From assembly GCA_964475955.1 (NCBI GenBank), contig CAYYZY010000174.1:1-16512 (forward strand): 16,512 nucleotides of DNA, given 5' to 3'. Source of the DNA: DATKZH01 sp964475955. GTDB lineage: Bacteria; Planctomycetota; Planctomycetia; Pirellulales; Thermoguttaceae. This document shows positions 1 to 8,524 of this stretch, in pieces (positions within the stretch are counted from its first letter, which is position 1; each line of letters opens with the position of its first letter). The position numbers and the translations under genes are program-made. The notes beneath the pieces are model-generated. The model saw nothing but the letters and a program-made list of their open reading frames with translations, did no database searches and was not told the origin of the DNA.

Positions 1-56
1 CGATCAAGAACCAGGCGGGAGGCGGGCCGGATCCGCACGCGGGCCATCATCACTAA
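1..56 (+). CDS. C-terminal end of a probable RND efflux periplasmic adaptor (partial)
   Basis: Reading from base 3, the window opens inside a frame that gives IKNQAGGGPDPHAGHHH and stops at TAA 54-56. Only these 17 residues are visible, so the call rests on the tail and its context. The tail is rich in glycine and histidine and ends in a His cluster. Metal-efflux adaptors of the HlyD/CusB/CzcB type often end in such His-rich tails after a final basic strand. The next gene on the same strand is a CzcA/CusA-like permease, and adaptor-then-permease is the usual order in these operons. The adaptor would bridge the inner-membrane pump and an outer-membrane channel in the periplasm. The alternative is a chance frame: the other frames in this stretch also stay open for a short distance, so identity is probable and not proven. 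Confidence 0.5.
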   Translation, partial: IKNQAGGGPDPHAGHHH

Positions 57-85
57 CTCACCGCGCGCGACTGGCTGACAACGAC

Positions 86-157
86 CTGTAGGGAACGCCC
101 TCCGCGGCGTTCCGCCGGCCCGCACGCCCCGGAACGGCACAGGGGCCGTTCCCAGAG
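86..157 (+). repeat. Two-hairpin palindromic repeat, copy 1
   Basis: This 72-bp unit lies between the adaptor stop and the RND gene. It holds two hairpins: GGAACGCC/GGCGTTCC with a 6-base loop in the left half, and GGAACGGC/GCCGTTCC at 131-138 and 145-152. Its first 29 bases (86-114) are the exact reverse complement of 5114-5142. Its second hairpin matches the reverse complement of the 5070-5098 half with one change before the ends diverge. The 16-base spacer between the hairpins differs from the other copy. Two such copies in opposite orientation within 5 kb show it is a dispersed element of the REP/small-palindrome kind. It carries no coding potential. Confidence 0.8.
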
Positions 158-168
158 GACGCGAGGGC

Positions 169-203
169 CCCTGTAGGACGGAATGCCATTCCGTCCTACA
201 GGG
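169..203. repeat. Perfect 17-bp inverted repeat with 1-base centre
   Basis: The arm CCCTGTAGGACGGAATG (169-185) is followed by one C and its exact reverse complement (187-203). The ends (CTGTAGG/CCTACAG) match the outer ends of the two-hairpin repeats at 86-157 and 5070-5142, so it is probably a sister member of the same family. It lies 58 bp before the RND start codon. Transcribed, it would fold into a very stable near-loopless hairpin or cruciform. No T run follows, so it is not a typical intrinsic terminator. Confidence 0.8.
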
Positions 204-261
204 TGGCGGCCGGCGGCGGTGACGGGGTTTCTTCGGACAACGGATTGGAGGGGATTGCAGG

Positions 262-3669
<3,408 letters not shown>

Positions 3670-3682
3670 CCCGCCGTTCGAC

Positions 3683-4690
3683 TCACGAAGTGGCGTGCTG
3701 CTCGCGGTGGTAGCGGCTTCCGTAGCGGGTCGTCTTCCAGGGCTCCATCTTGCCGTCGCTCCCCGGCTCTTTGGTTTCGGCCAGAAGCTGCTTCATCTCG
3801 GGCTCGGTGACCGGCCGGAACGACCGGGCCATGGCCAGGTCCTGGCGCAGGTTCTCGCGCGACTCGATGCCGCAGATCAACGTGGTGATGGGGATCGACA
3901 GGGCGAACCGCCGGCACGTCTGGGCCGCGATGCCCAACTCGTCCGGAATGCGCCCTCCGGCCAGGGCCTTCATCCCCAAGACGGCGATGTTCTTCTCGTT
4001 GCAGACGGGCACGACTTCCTTCTGGAAGCTGCGATAGTGGGCGTCGAGCAGGTTGATCGGCATCTGGGCCGTGTCCCAATCGAAGGGCTTGCCGATCATC
4101 TTGAGGTGGTGCGCGACGTCGCGGTGGCCGGTGAAGCCGATGTAGCGGACTTTGCCCTGCTTGCGGGCCTCGATCGCGGCCTTGATTCCGCCGCGGTCGA
4201 AGACCCAGTCGGGGTCGACGTCCCAGTTGATCTCGTGGAACTGCCAGAGGTCGAGGTGGTCGGTCTTCAGCCGGCGGAGGCTGTCTTCGAGGTGCTTTTT
4301 GGCGCCTTCGTAGTGGCGGTCGCAGAGCTTGGTCATCAGGAAGACCTTGTCGCGGCGCCCGCCGGTTGCCAGCGCCTTGCCCATCACCTCCTCGCTGGCG
4401 CCGCCGCGGTAGTCCCAGGAGTTGTCGAAGAAGGTCATTCCTTCGTCGATCGCCTCGTGCATGATGCGGATCGCCTCGCGCTGTTCGGGTCCGCCGATGT
4501 GGTAGCCGCCCAGCCCGACGATCGGCACCCGCTCCCCGGATCGGCCCAGGGGGCGCGTGGGGATTCCCGTCTCGCTCTCCTCTTGCATGGCCACCGCCTG
4601 GCGGCCGAACCCGAAGGCGGCCAGCGCGGCGCTTGCCGACTTGAGGAACTCGCGCCGTTTCACGTGCAGCCGGTTCGGTCGATCGTTCAT
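3683..4690 (-). CDS. Tat-exported aldo/keto reductase
   Basis: This 335-residue protein is an NAD(P)H-dependent aldo/keto reductase, which interconverts aldehydes or ketones and alcohols. The N-terminus has a twin-arginine motif KRREFLK (11-17), a hydrophobic segment (about 18-29) and an AVA cleavage-like site near 32-34. It would be exported folded, with its cofactor. The catalytic tetrad is visible as D89 and Y94 ('FDNSWDY'), K121 ('FLMTK') and H152 ('LWQFH'). The barrel continues with 'VRYIGFTGHRD' and ends with 'ICGIESRENL', as in the family. The ATG follows AAAGGAG (complement of 4699-4705) at 8 bases. It converges on the RND gene with a 13-bp gap, so no separate terminator fits between them. 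Tat-exported oxidoreductases of this type are common in planctomycetes and may modify sugars; the substrate here is unknown. Confidence 0.9.
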   Translation of the reverse strand: MNDRPNRLHVKRREFLKSASAALAAFGFGRQAVAMQEESETGIPTRPLGRSGERVPIVGLGGYHIGGPEQREAIRIMHEAIDEGMTFFDNSWDYRGGASEEVMGKALATGGRRDKVFLMTKLCDRHYEGAKKHLEDSLRRLKTDHLDLWQFHEINWDVDPDWVFDRGGIKAAIEARKQGKVRYIGFTGHRDVAHHLKMIGKPFDWDTAQMPINLLDAHYRSFQKEVVPVCNEKNIAVLGMKALAGGRIPDELGIAAQTCRRFALSIPITTLICGIESRENLRQDLAMARSFRPVTEPEMKQLLAETKEPGSDGKMEPWKTTRYGSRYHREQHATS

Positions 4691-4833
4691 CGCGGGGTCT
4701 CCTTTCGAGAATCAGCGGCGGATTCGAGTGGTCGAAAAGCGACGTAGGCAGTCAACACCAACCCGAAACGCCAGCGAGGGCCAGCAAAGTCAATACTCAT
4801 CCGGAATAACGGCGGCTGTAGTATGGTAGAAGC

Positions 4834-4860
4834 CGCGGCCCCATTGTCCAGCGGGCCGCG
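4834..4860. repeat. 8-bp perfect inverted repeat
   Basis: CGCGGCCC (4834-4841) and GGGCCGCG (4853-4860) flank an 11-base loop. It may form a stable hairpin. No T run follows on either strand. It could be chance in GC-rich DNA or part of the neighbouring repeat cluster. Confidence 0.4.
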
Positions 4861-4979
4861 ACGGACCGGACACTCCCGCACGCTGCGCCGGACCCCGCCG
4901 AAGGCCAGCCGCCCCCCGGCAGAAGGGGTCTGCGGGACAGTTGGCCCCCGGGCCTTGACGGAGCCGCGTCACAAGCGAA

Positions 4980-4991
4980 CACTGGCCAGTG
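4980..4991. repeat. 12-bp palindrome CACTGGCCAGTG
   Basis: This is a perfect, gapless 12-bp palindrome. It could be a protein-binding site for one of the divergent genes. From memory, CACTGG...CCAGTG palindromes are scattered between genes in Pirellulales genomes, so a dispersed repeat is at least as likely. Confidence 0.45.
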
Positions 4992-5046
4992 GGTGCCGTC
5001 CCGCGCGAATCCCGGCTTCCATTGTGCCTCCAAATGACCGTGCGCG

Positions 5047-5065
5047 ATTCCGCGGCGCGCGGAAT
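5047..5065. repeat. 8-bp perfect inverted repeat, 3-base loop
   Basis: ATTCCGCG and CGCGGAAT flank GCG. It overlaps the inner edge of the left terminal repeat of the 5030-5174 element. No function can be assigned. Confidence 0.5.
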
Positions 5066-5069
5066 GTGA

Positions 5070-5142
5070 CTGTAGGGAACGGCCTCTGTGCCGTTCCGGG
5101 CCTGTGGAACAAGCGGAACGCCGCGGAGGGCGTTCCCTACAG
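5070..5142 (-). repeat. Two-hairpin palindromic repeat, copy 2
   Basis: This 73-bp unit is the reverse-orientation copy of 86-157. It begins with CTGTAGGG and ends with its complement CCCTACAG, so the unit has terminal inverted repeats. Each half is itself a hairpin (GGAACGGC/GCCGTTCC and GGAACGCC/GGCGTTCC). The half at 5114-5142 is identical over 29 bases to the complement of 86-114. The central spacer is unrelated to that of copy 1. This pattern implies selection on, or recent spread of, the hairpin parts. Confidence 0.8.
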
Positions 5143-5202
5143 TGGGTGTCGGCGAATCGCGCACGGTGATTTGGCGGCGTGGAGTCAGTAGCTGCCGCCA
5201 CG

Positions 5203-5252
5203 GTCGCTTTTCGCTCCGCGAAAAGGCGCTTGTTCGCGGAGCGAACAGCGAC
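5203..5252. repeat. 20-bp inverted repeat with one mismatch, 10-base loop
   Basis: The arms 5203-5222 and 5233-5252 pair at 19 of 20 positions. The core arms TTCGCTCCGCGAA (5210-5222) and TTCGCGGAGCGAA (5233-5245) are perfect. It ends 50 bp before the sulfatase GTG start, so it could affect that gene's leader. From memory, the TTCGCGGAGCGAA word is a frequent intergenic repeat in Pirellulales genomes, which would make this a dispersed family member and not a dedicated operator. Confidence 0.7.
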
Positions 5253-5302
5253 ACATATTGCTTACCCGATCTTTACCCTAGAACTCGACGAGGAGACCAC
5301 CC

Positions 5303-6958
5303 GTGAATCGCATCGCCTTGGCTGCGTCGTTCCTGTTGCTCGCGCCCTCGATTGCGCCGGCCGCAGAGCGACCGAACATCCTCCTGATCATGGCCGACGA
5401 CCTCGGCTTCGCCGACCTGGGTTGCTACGGCTCGGAGATCGAAACGCCCAACCTCGACGCGCTGGCCGCCGAAGGGCTCCGCTTCACCCAGTTCTACAAC
5501 ACGGCCAAGTGCCATTCCTCGCGCGTGTCGCTTCTGACCGGCCTCTACTGCGACCAGGCGGGAAGCACCAAGCTGAGCCGCGGGGCCACCATCGCGGAGG
5601 TCCTTTCCCAGGCGGGCTACTTCACCGCCATGGTCGGCAAGTGGCATCTCAGCAGGCAGCCCACCGATTTCGGATTCGATCGCTACTGGGGACACCTCTC
5701 CGGCGCCACGAATTACTTCACCGGCGACGAGTCGTTCCGGCTCAACGGCCGGGAGTGGGAAGTGCCCGAAACCCTCAACGGCCGGCCCTTCTACACCACC
5801 CACGCCGTGGCCGACTTCGCCCTCGACTTCCTCGAAGAAGCCACCGGCAGCCAAAAGCCGTTCCTCCTCTACGCCGCGTTCAACGCCCCGCATTACCCTC
5901 TGCAAGCGCCGGAGGAAGCGGTTCGCAAGTACGACGGGCGCTACGATTGCGGGTGGGACGCGCTCCGCGCCGCCCGGCACGGCCGCCAGGTGGAAAGCGG
6001 CCTCTTGCCGGCGAAATGGAAGCTGAGCCCGCGGCCCGAGCACGTCCCGGCGTGGGACAGCCTGAGCGAAGAGGAGCGCAAGTGGGAGGCCGATCGCATG
6101 GAGGTCTTCGCCGCCATGGTCGACGTGATGGACCGGAGCGTGGGCCGGATGGTCGACTTCCTGCGCGAAAAGGGCGTGCTCGACGACACGCTGGTCCTCT
6201 TCTGCTCCGACAACGGCGCCTGCCCCTTCGAGCGCACCCGGGGCCGCTACCTCGACCCCTGGGACCCCAAGTCGTACTGGACGTACGACGCCAGTTGGGC
6301 AGGCGCCGGCAACACGCCGTTTCGGCTCTACAAGCAGAACCAGCACGAAGGCGGGATCTCCTCGCCGCTGGTCGTCCACTGGCCCAACGGCCTGAAGACC
6401 GAACCGGGGGCGATCACCCGGCAGCCCGGACACCTGGTCGACTTCATGGCCACCTTCCTCGAACTGGCCGACGCCGGCTACCCCGAGCGGATCGGCGACC
6501 GCCGCATCGATCCGCTGGTGGGCGAGTCGCTGGTGCCGATCTTCCGGGGCGAAACGCGGCCCGGGCACGATACGCTCTACTTCCACTTCGGCACCGACCG
6601 CGCCCTGCGCCAAGGCAAGTGGAAGCTGGTCTCCGCCAAGCTGGGCCGGTGGGAGCTGTACGACCTCGACGCCGACCGCACCGAGCTCAACGACCTGTCG
6701 GAAAAAGATCCCCGGCGCGTCGCCGCGATGGCCGACGAGTGGTTCCGCATGGCCGAAGAGGTCGACCGCCTCAAGGGTCGCCATCTGGCCCCGGTGCGCG
6801 ACGAGCTGACCCCGCTCAGCTTCCGCAAGGACACGCGGTCCGGCTCGGCGGTGAACAAGAAGCGGAAGCGGCCCGCGCGGTCGGCGGTGAGTTGCCGCGG
6901 GCGCGCCTTGTGCGGTCCCGCCGGCGGCCCGGCGTTGTTTCTGGAACAATCGCAGTAG
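5303..6958 (+). CDS. Secreted sulfatase (arylsulfatase type) with variant C-H-S-S-R motif
   Basis: This 551-residue hydrolase would remove sulfate esters from glycans or aryl substrates. Translation starts at GTG 5303 after GAGGAG (5290-5295). A Sec signal peptide covers about 1-21 ('LLLAPSIAPAA'). Alkaline-phosphatase-fold sulfatase features follow: D32/D33 for calcium ('MADDLGFADLGCYG'), the nucleophile region C70-H-S-S-R74 with 'SLLTG', K113 and H115 ('GKWHL'), H197 ('APHYPL'), D303/N304 ('SDNG') and K344. C70 should be converted to formylglycine by the formylglycine-generating enzyme. The usual motif is C-x-P-x-R; here Pro is replaced by Ser72. The last ~30 residues, after 'RKDTRSGSAVNKKRKR', are low-complexity and look like a tail beyond the fold. 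The gene lies alone between a repeat-rich leader and a glutamine-amidotransferase gene 34 bp downstream. Confidence 0.93.
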   Translation: MNRIALAASFLLLAPSIAPAAERPNILLIMADDLGFADLGCYGSEIETPNLDALAAEGLRFTQFYNTAKCHSSRVSLLTGLYCDQAGSTKLSRGATIAEVLSQAGYFTAMVGKWHLSRQPTDFGFDRYWGHLSGATNYFTGDESFRLNGREWEVPETLNGRPFYTTHAVADFALDFLEEATGSQKPFLLYAAFNAPHYPLQAPEEAVRKYDGRYDCGWDALRAARHGRQVESGLLPAKWKLSPRPEHVPAWDSLSEEERKWEADRMEVFAAMVDVMDRSVGRMVDFLREKGVLDDTLVLFCSDNGACPFERTRGRYLDPWDPKSYWTYDASWAGAGNTPFRLYKQNQHEGGISSPLVVHWPNGLKTEPGAITRQPGHLVDFMATFLELADAGYPERIGDRRIDPLVGESLVPIFRGETRPGHDTLYFHFGTDRALRQGKWKLVSAKLGRWELYDLDADRTELNDLSEKDPRRVAAMADEWFRMAEEVDRLKGRHLAPVRDELTPLSFRKDTRSGSAVNKKRKRPARSAVSCRGRALCGPAGGPALFLEQSQ

Positions 6959-6968
6959 GCGATTTCTT
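6948..6968 (+). terminator. Weak hairpin at the sulfatase stop
   Basis: AATCGC (6948-6953) and GCGATT (6959-6964) enclose a 5-base loop that includes the TAG stop, followed by TCTT. The stem is only 6 bp and the T run is poor, so it is a marginal intrinsic terminator at best. Confidence 0.25.
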
Positions 6969-6992
6969 GTGATATAGAATAGGCGGGGATCC

Positions 6993-7697
6993 ATGCGGCT
7001 GCACTCTCTTCAGCACGTGCCGTTCGAGGACGTCGCCAACATCGGGGTCTGGGCGCGCGAACGGGGGCATACAGTCGGCTGCACGCGACTGTGGCAAGCG
7101 GAGCCGTTGCCGTCGCTCGATTCCTTTGGCTGGTTGGTCGTCATGGGCGGACCGATGAACGTCCACCAGCACGATGCCTATCCGTGGCTCGTCGCCGAGA
7201 AGGAGTTGCTCGCAGAGGCGATCGAACGGGAGAAACTCGTGCTCGGGGTCTGCCTCGGGGCCCAACTGGCGGCCGACGTGCTCGGGGGGCGAGTGAAACG
7301 GAACGGCCACAGGGAGATCGGGTGGTTCCCCGTTTCGTTGACCGAGGCCGGACGCCGGTCGCCGCTGCTTGCCGGCTTCCCCCCGCGGTTCGAAGCCTTC
7401 CACTGGCACGGCGACACCTTCTGCATCCCGCCCGGGGCGGAAAGGCTCGCCGAGAGCGAAGCGTGCGCGAACCAGGCGTTCCAGTACGGGGGCCACGTCG
7501 TCGGACTCCAGTTCCACCTCGACTACTCGGTCGAGAGCATCGAGAAGATGCTCCGGCACGGTGCCGACGAGCTGGCAACCGGGCCTTACGTTCAACCCGC
7601 CGACGTGATTCGTGCATCTTGCCACCAGGTCAAGTCGATCCGCCGTCTGCTCGACCGTCTGCTGGACAGGCTCGAAGCCCGTTGGAGGGCCGGCTGA
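6993..7697 (+). CDS. Class I glutamine amidotransferase-like protein
   Basis: This 234-residue protein resembles the stand-alone glutaminase domain related to GMP synthase, which releases ammonia from glutamine or acts on a related gamma-glutamyl substrate. The nucleophile elbow is 'LGVCLGAQLAA' with C87. The second triad motif is 'GLQFHLDYS' with H175, where the family usually has H-x-E; here it is D177. An oxyanion-type 'VVMGGPM' strand lies at 49-55, and 'FHWHGDTF' (136-143) is also typical of the group. No synthetase domain is attached. The ATG at 6993 has a weak GGCGGGGAT upstream and an AT-rich TATAGAAT at 6973-6980. There is no signal peptide, so it is cytoplasmic. It follows the sulfatase by 34 bp but has no evident functional link to it. 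The true substrate is unknown. Confidence 0.85.
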   Translation: MRLHSLQHVPFEDVANIGVWARERGHTVGCTRLWQAEPLPSLDSFGWLVVMGGPMNVHQHDAYPWLVAEKELLAEAIEREKLVLGVCLGAQLAADVLGGRVKRNGHREIGWFPVSLTEAGRRSPLLAGFPPRFEAFHWHGDTFCIPPGAERLAESEACANQAFQYGGHVVGLQFHLDYSVESIEKMLRHGADELATGPYVQPADVIRASCHQVKSIRRLLDRLLDRLEARWRAG

Positions 7698-7786
7698 GAA
7701 TTCCGCGATTCCCGACCAGGCGAGAACGGCTTGCCGCACCACGATGATCGGCAGCCCGGTCGCGCGCCAATCGGATCCTGCGAGTT

Positions 7787-8215
7787 CTACTCCGCGGCCG
7801 TGCGGAGCCTTTCGCGGAAGCGGCAACCGACGAGCACCATCGGCTCGCCCATCTCGCCCCGGGCAGATTCGCCGTCGCCGCAGCCCTCGCCGCCGTGAAT
7901 CGGTTCGGTCGCGCCGGACGGGTAGACGCGCACCTCGGTGCTGTGCACGACGTCGGCCACCAGGTATTCCGTAGTGGGCGGCTCGCAGATCGCCACGAGG
8001 AACGAACCGCAAGCGGGGTGAGATCCGAGCAGGAACGACACGCCGTCGCTGGTCAAATCGCGCGACTCCGTGCAGAAGAACTCGGCCTCCTGCGGAATCC
8101 GGGAGCCGTCGTAGGGCGCAATCCGCCTTATGGCGAAGACGGGCCGCCGCCGGCAGCGACGACGCTCCTCGGCCACCGGCTCCGCCGCCGGATCAGCCGA
8201 AACCGGATTGGCCAT
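7787..8215 (-). CDS. Short PilZ-like domain protein
   Basis: This is a 142-residue protein. A basic cluster RRRCRRRP (18-25) offers several R-x-x-x-R matches and is followed after about 30 residues by DLTSDG (53-58). That resembles the PilZ pair R-x-x-x-R and [DN]-x-[SA]-x-x-G that binds cyclic di-GMP, with Thr in the Ser position. Further conserved-looking strands are 'RRIAPYDGSRIP', 'GVSFLL', 'YLVADVVHS' and 'VLVGCRFRERL'. The segment 96-122 is a glycine-rich loop before the last strand. The ATG at 8215 is the first one just before the conserved part; the frame is open further upstream to 8446, but that translation is low-complexity and crosses a repeat. It would act as a cytoplasmic second-messenger sensor. 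It converges on the amidotransferase gene with an 89-bp gap. Binding of cyclic di-GMP is inferred from motif only. Confidence 0.75.
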   Translation of the reverse strand: MANPVSADPAAEPVAEERRRCRRRPVFAIRRIAPYDGSRIPQEAEFFCTESRDLTSDGVSFLLGSHPACGSFLVAICEPPTTEYLVADVVHSTEVRVYPSGATEPIHGGEGCGDGESARGEMGEPMVLVGCRFRERLRTAAE

Positions 8216-8524
8216 CGCAAATACCCCGCGCAAGAGAATCGACGCCCCCAGGCCGAGGCAAGACGGCCCCGGGGAGTTATCCGCCCTCCAAACATAGGAT
8301 CCGGCTTCTTCCCGCGTGAAACGCCGGGCGCTCGACCGGTCCCCTGCCGCGGCCGCCTGTGACGAAATTGCCTCCCGTGCCGCCTGTACCGGGTGCGCGG
8401 CCGTAGCGGCCCACACTCGTTGTGCCGTCCACCGCCCGCGGCACACGGAGTGCGCCTACTACTCGGGAAATGCGGAGACTGCCGGTTGCACGCCGCTTGG
8501 TGCGTTCGCTGGGGCCTGGCCGAA
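8216..8524. other. 309-bp intergenic region without a supported gene
   Basis: It lies between the PilZ-like gene start and the rhamnosidase stop, both leftward, so it must contain the PilZ-like gene's promoter and the rhamnosidase operon's end. I see no strong -10/-35 pair and no GC hairpin with a T run. The clear structure is the inverted repeat at 8414-8452. A stretch around 8345-8400 reads as glycine-rich in one frame, which I regard as chance. Confidence 0.6.
8414..8452. repeat. 14-bp imperfect inverted repeat (GGCACACGGAGTG type)
   Basis: CACTCGTTGTGCCG (8414-8427) and CGGCACACGGAGTG (8439-8452) pair at 12 of 14 bases around an 11-base loop. The word GGCACACGGAGTG followed by CGCCTACTAC resembles, from memory, an intergenic repeat common in Pirellulales genomes. 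It lies 72 bp past the rhamnosidase stop and could serve as a 3'-end stabilising hairpin. Confidence 0.5.

Larger units (their letters stand above)
5030..5174. repeat. 145-bp composite element with 21-bp terminal inverted repeats (MITE-like)
   Basis: The segment 5030-5050 and the reverse complement of 5154-5174 agree at 20 of 21 bases (shared core ACCGTGCGCGATTC). They bracket the palindrome at 5047-5065 and the two-hairpin repeat at 5070-5142. A short, non-coding unit with long inverted ends resembles a miniature mobile element. I find no clear target-site duplication outside the ends and no transposase in the window. It could instead be a nested set of REP-type palindromes. Confidence 0.55.
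4691..5302. other. 612-bp divergent intergenic region, repeat-rich and non-coding
   Basis: This lies between the divergent reductase and sulfatase starts and must hold promoters for both. TTGACT occurs twice in the reductase direction (complements of 4788-4793 and 4750-4755), but I find no convincing -10 at the right distance. The rest is mostly inverted repeats, listed separately: 4834-4860, 4980-4991, 5030-5174 (containing 5047-5065 and 5070-5142) and 5203-5252. The short open frames here run through these palindromes, have no ribosome-binding sites and resemble no family, so I treat them as chance. Confidence 0.7.

Noticed and set aside
4790..5254. Overlapping minus-strand open frames of 134 and 154 codons in the intergenic region
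   Set aside because: They run through several palindromic repeats, lack ribosome-binding sites and have no family resemblance.
4691..5302. CRISPR-like array
   Set aside because: The repeats are palindromes of different types in single copies, without regular spacers or direct repeats.
6973..6980. TATAGAAT as a promoter -10 for the amidotransferase gene
   Set aside because: It is only about 12 bases from the start codon and has no -35 at a suitable distance, so it would leave almost no leader; kept only as a remark.
8340..8402. Glycine-rich minus-strand translation (GTGGTGGNFVTGG)
   Set aside because: It is in a frame that covers part of the rhamnosidase and has no supported start; repeats of GGC/GGA in GC-rich DNA explain it.
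8216..8446. Longer N-terminus for the PilZ-like protein (219 residues)
   Set aside because: The extra 77 residues are low-complexity and cross the repeat at 8414-8452; the conserved part begins right after the ATG at 8215.
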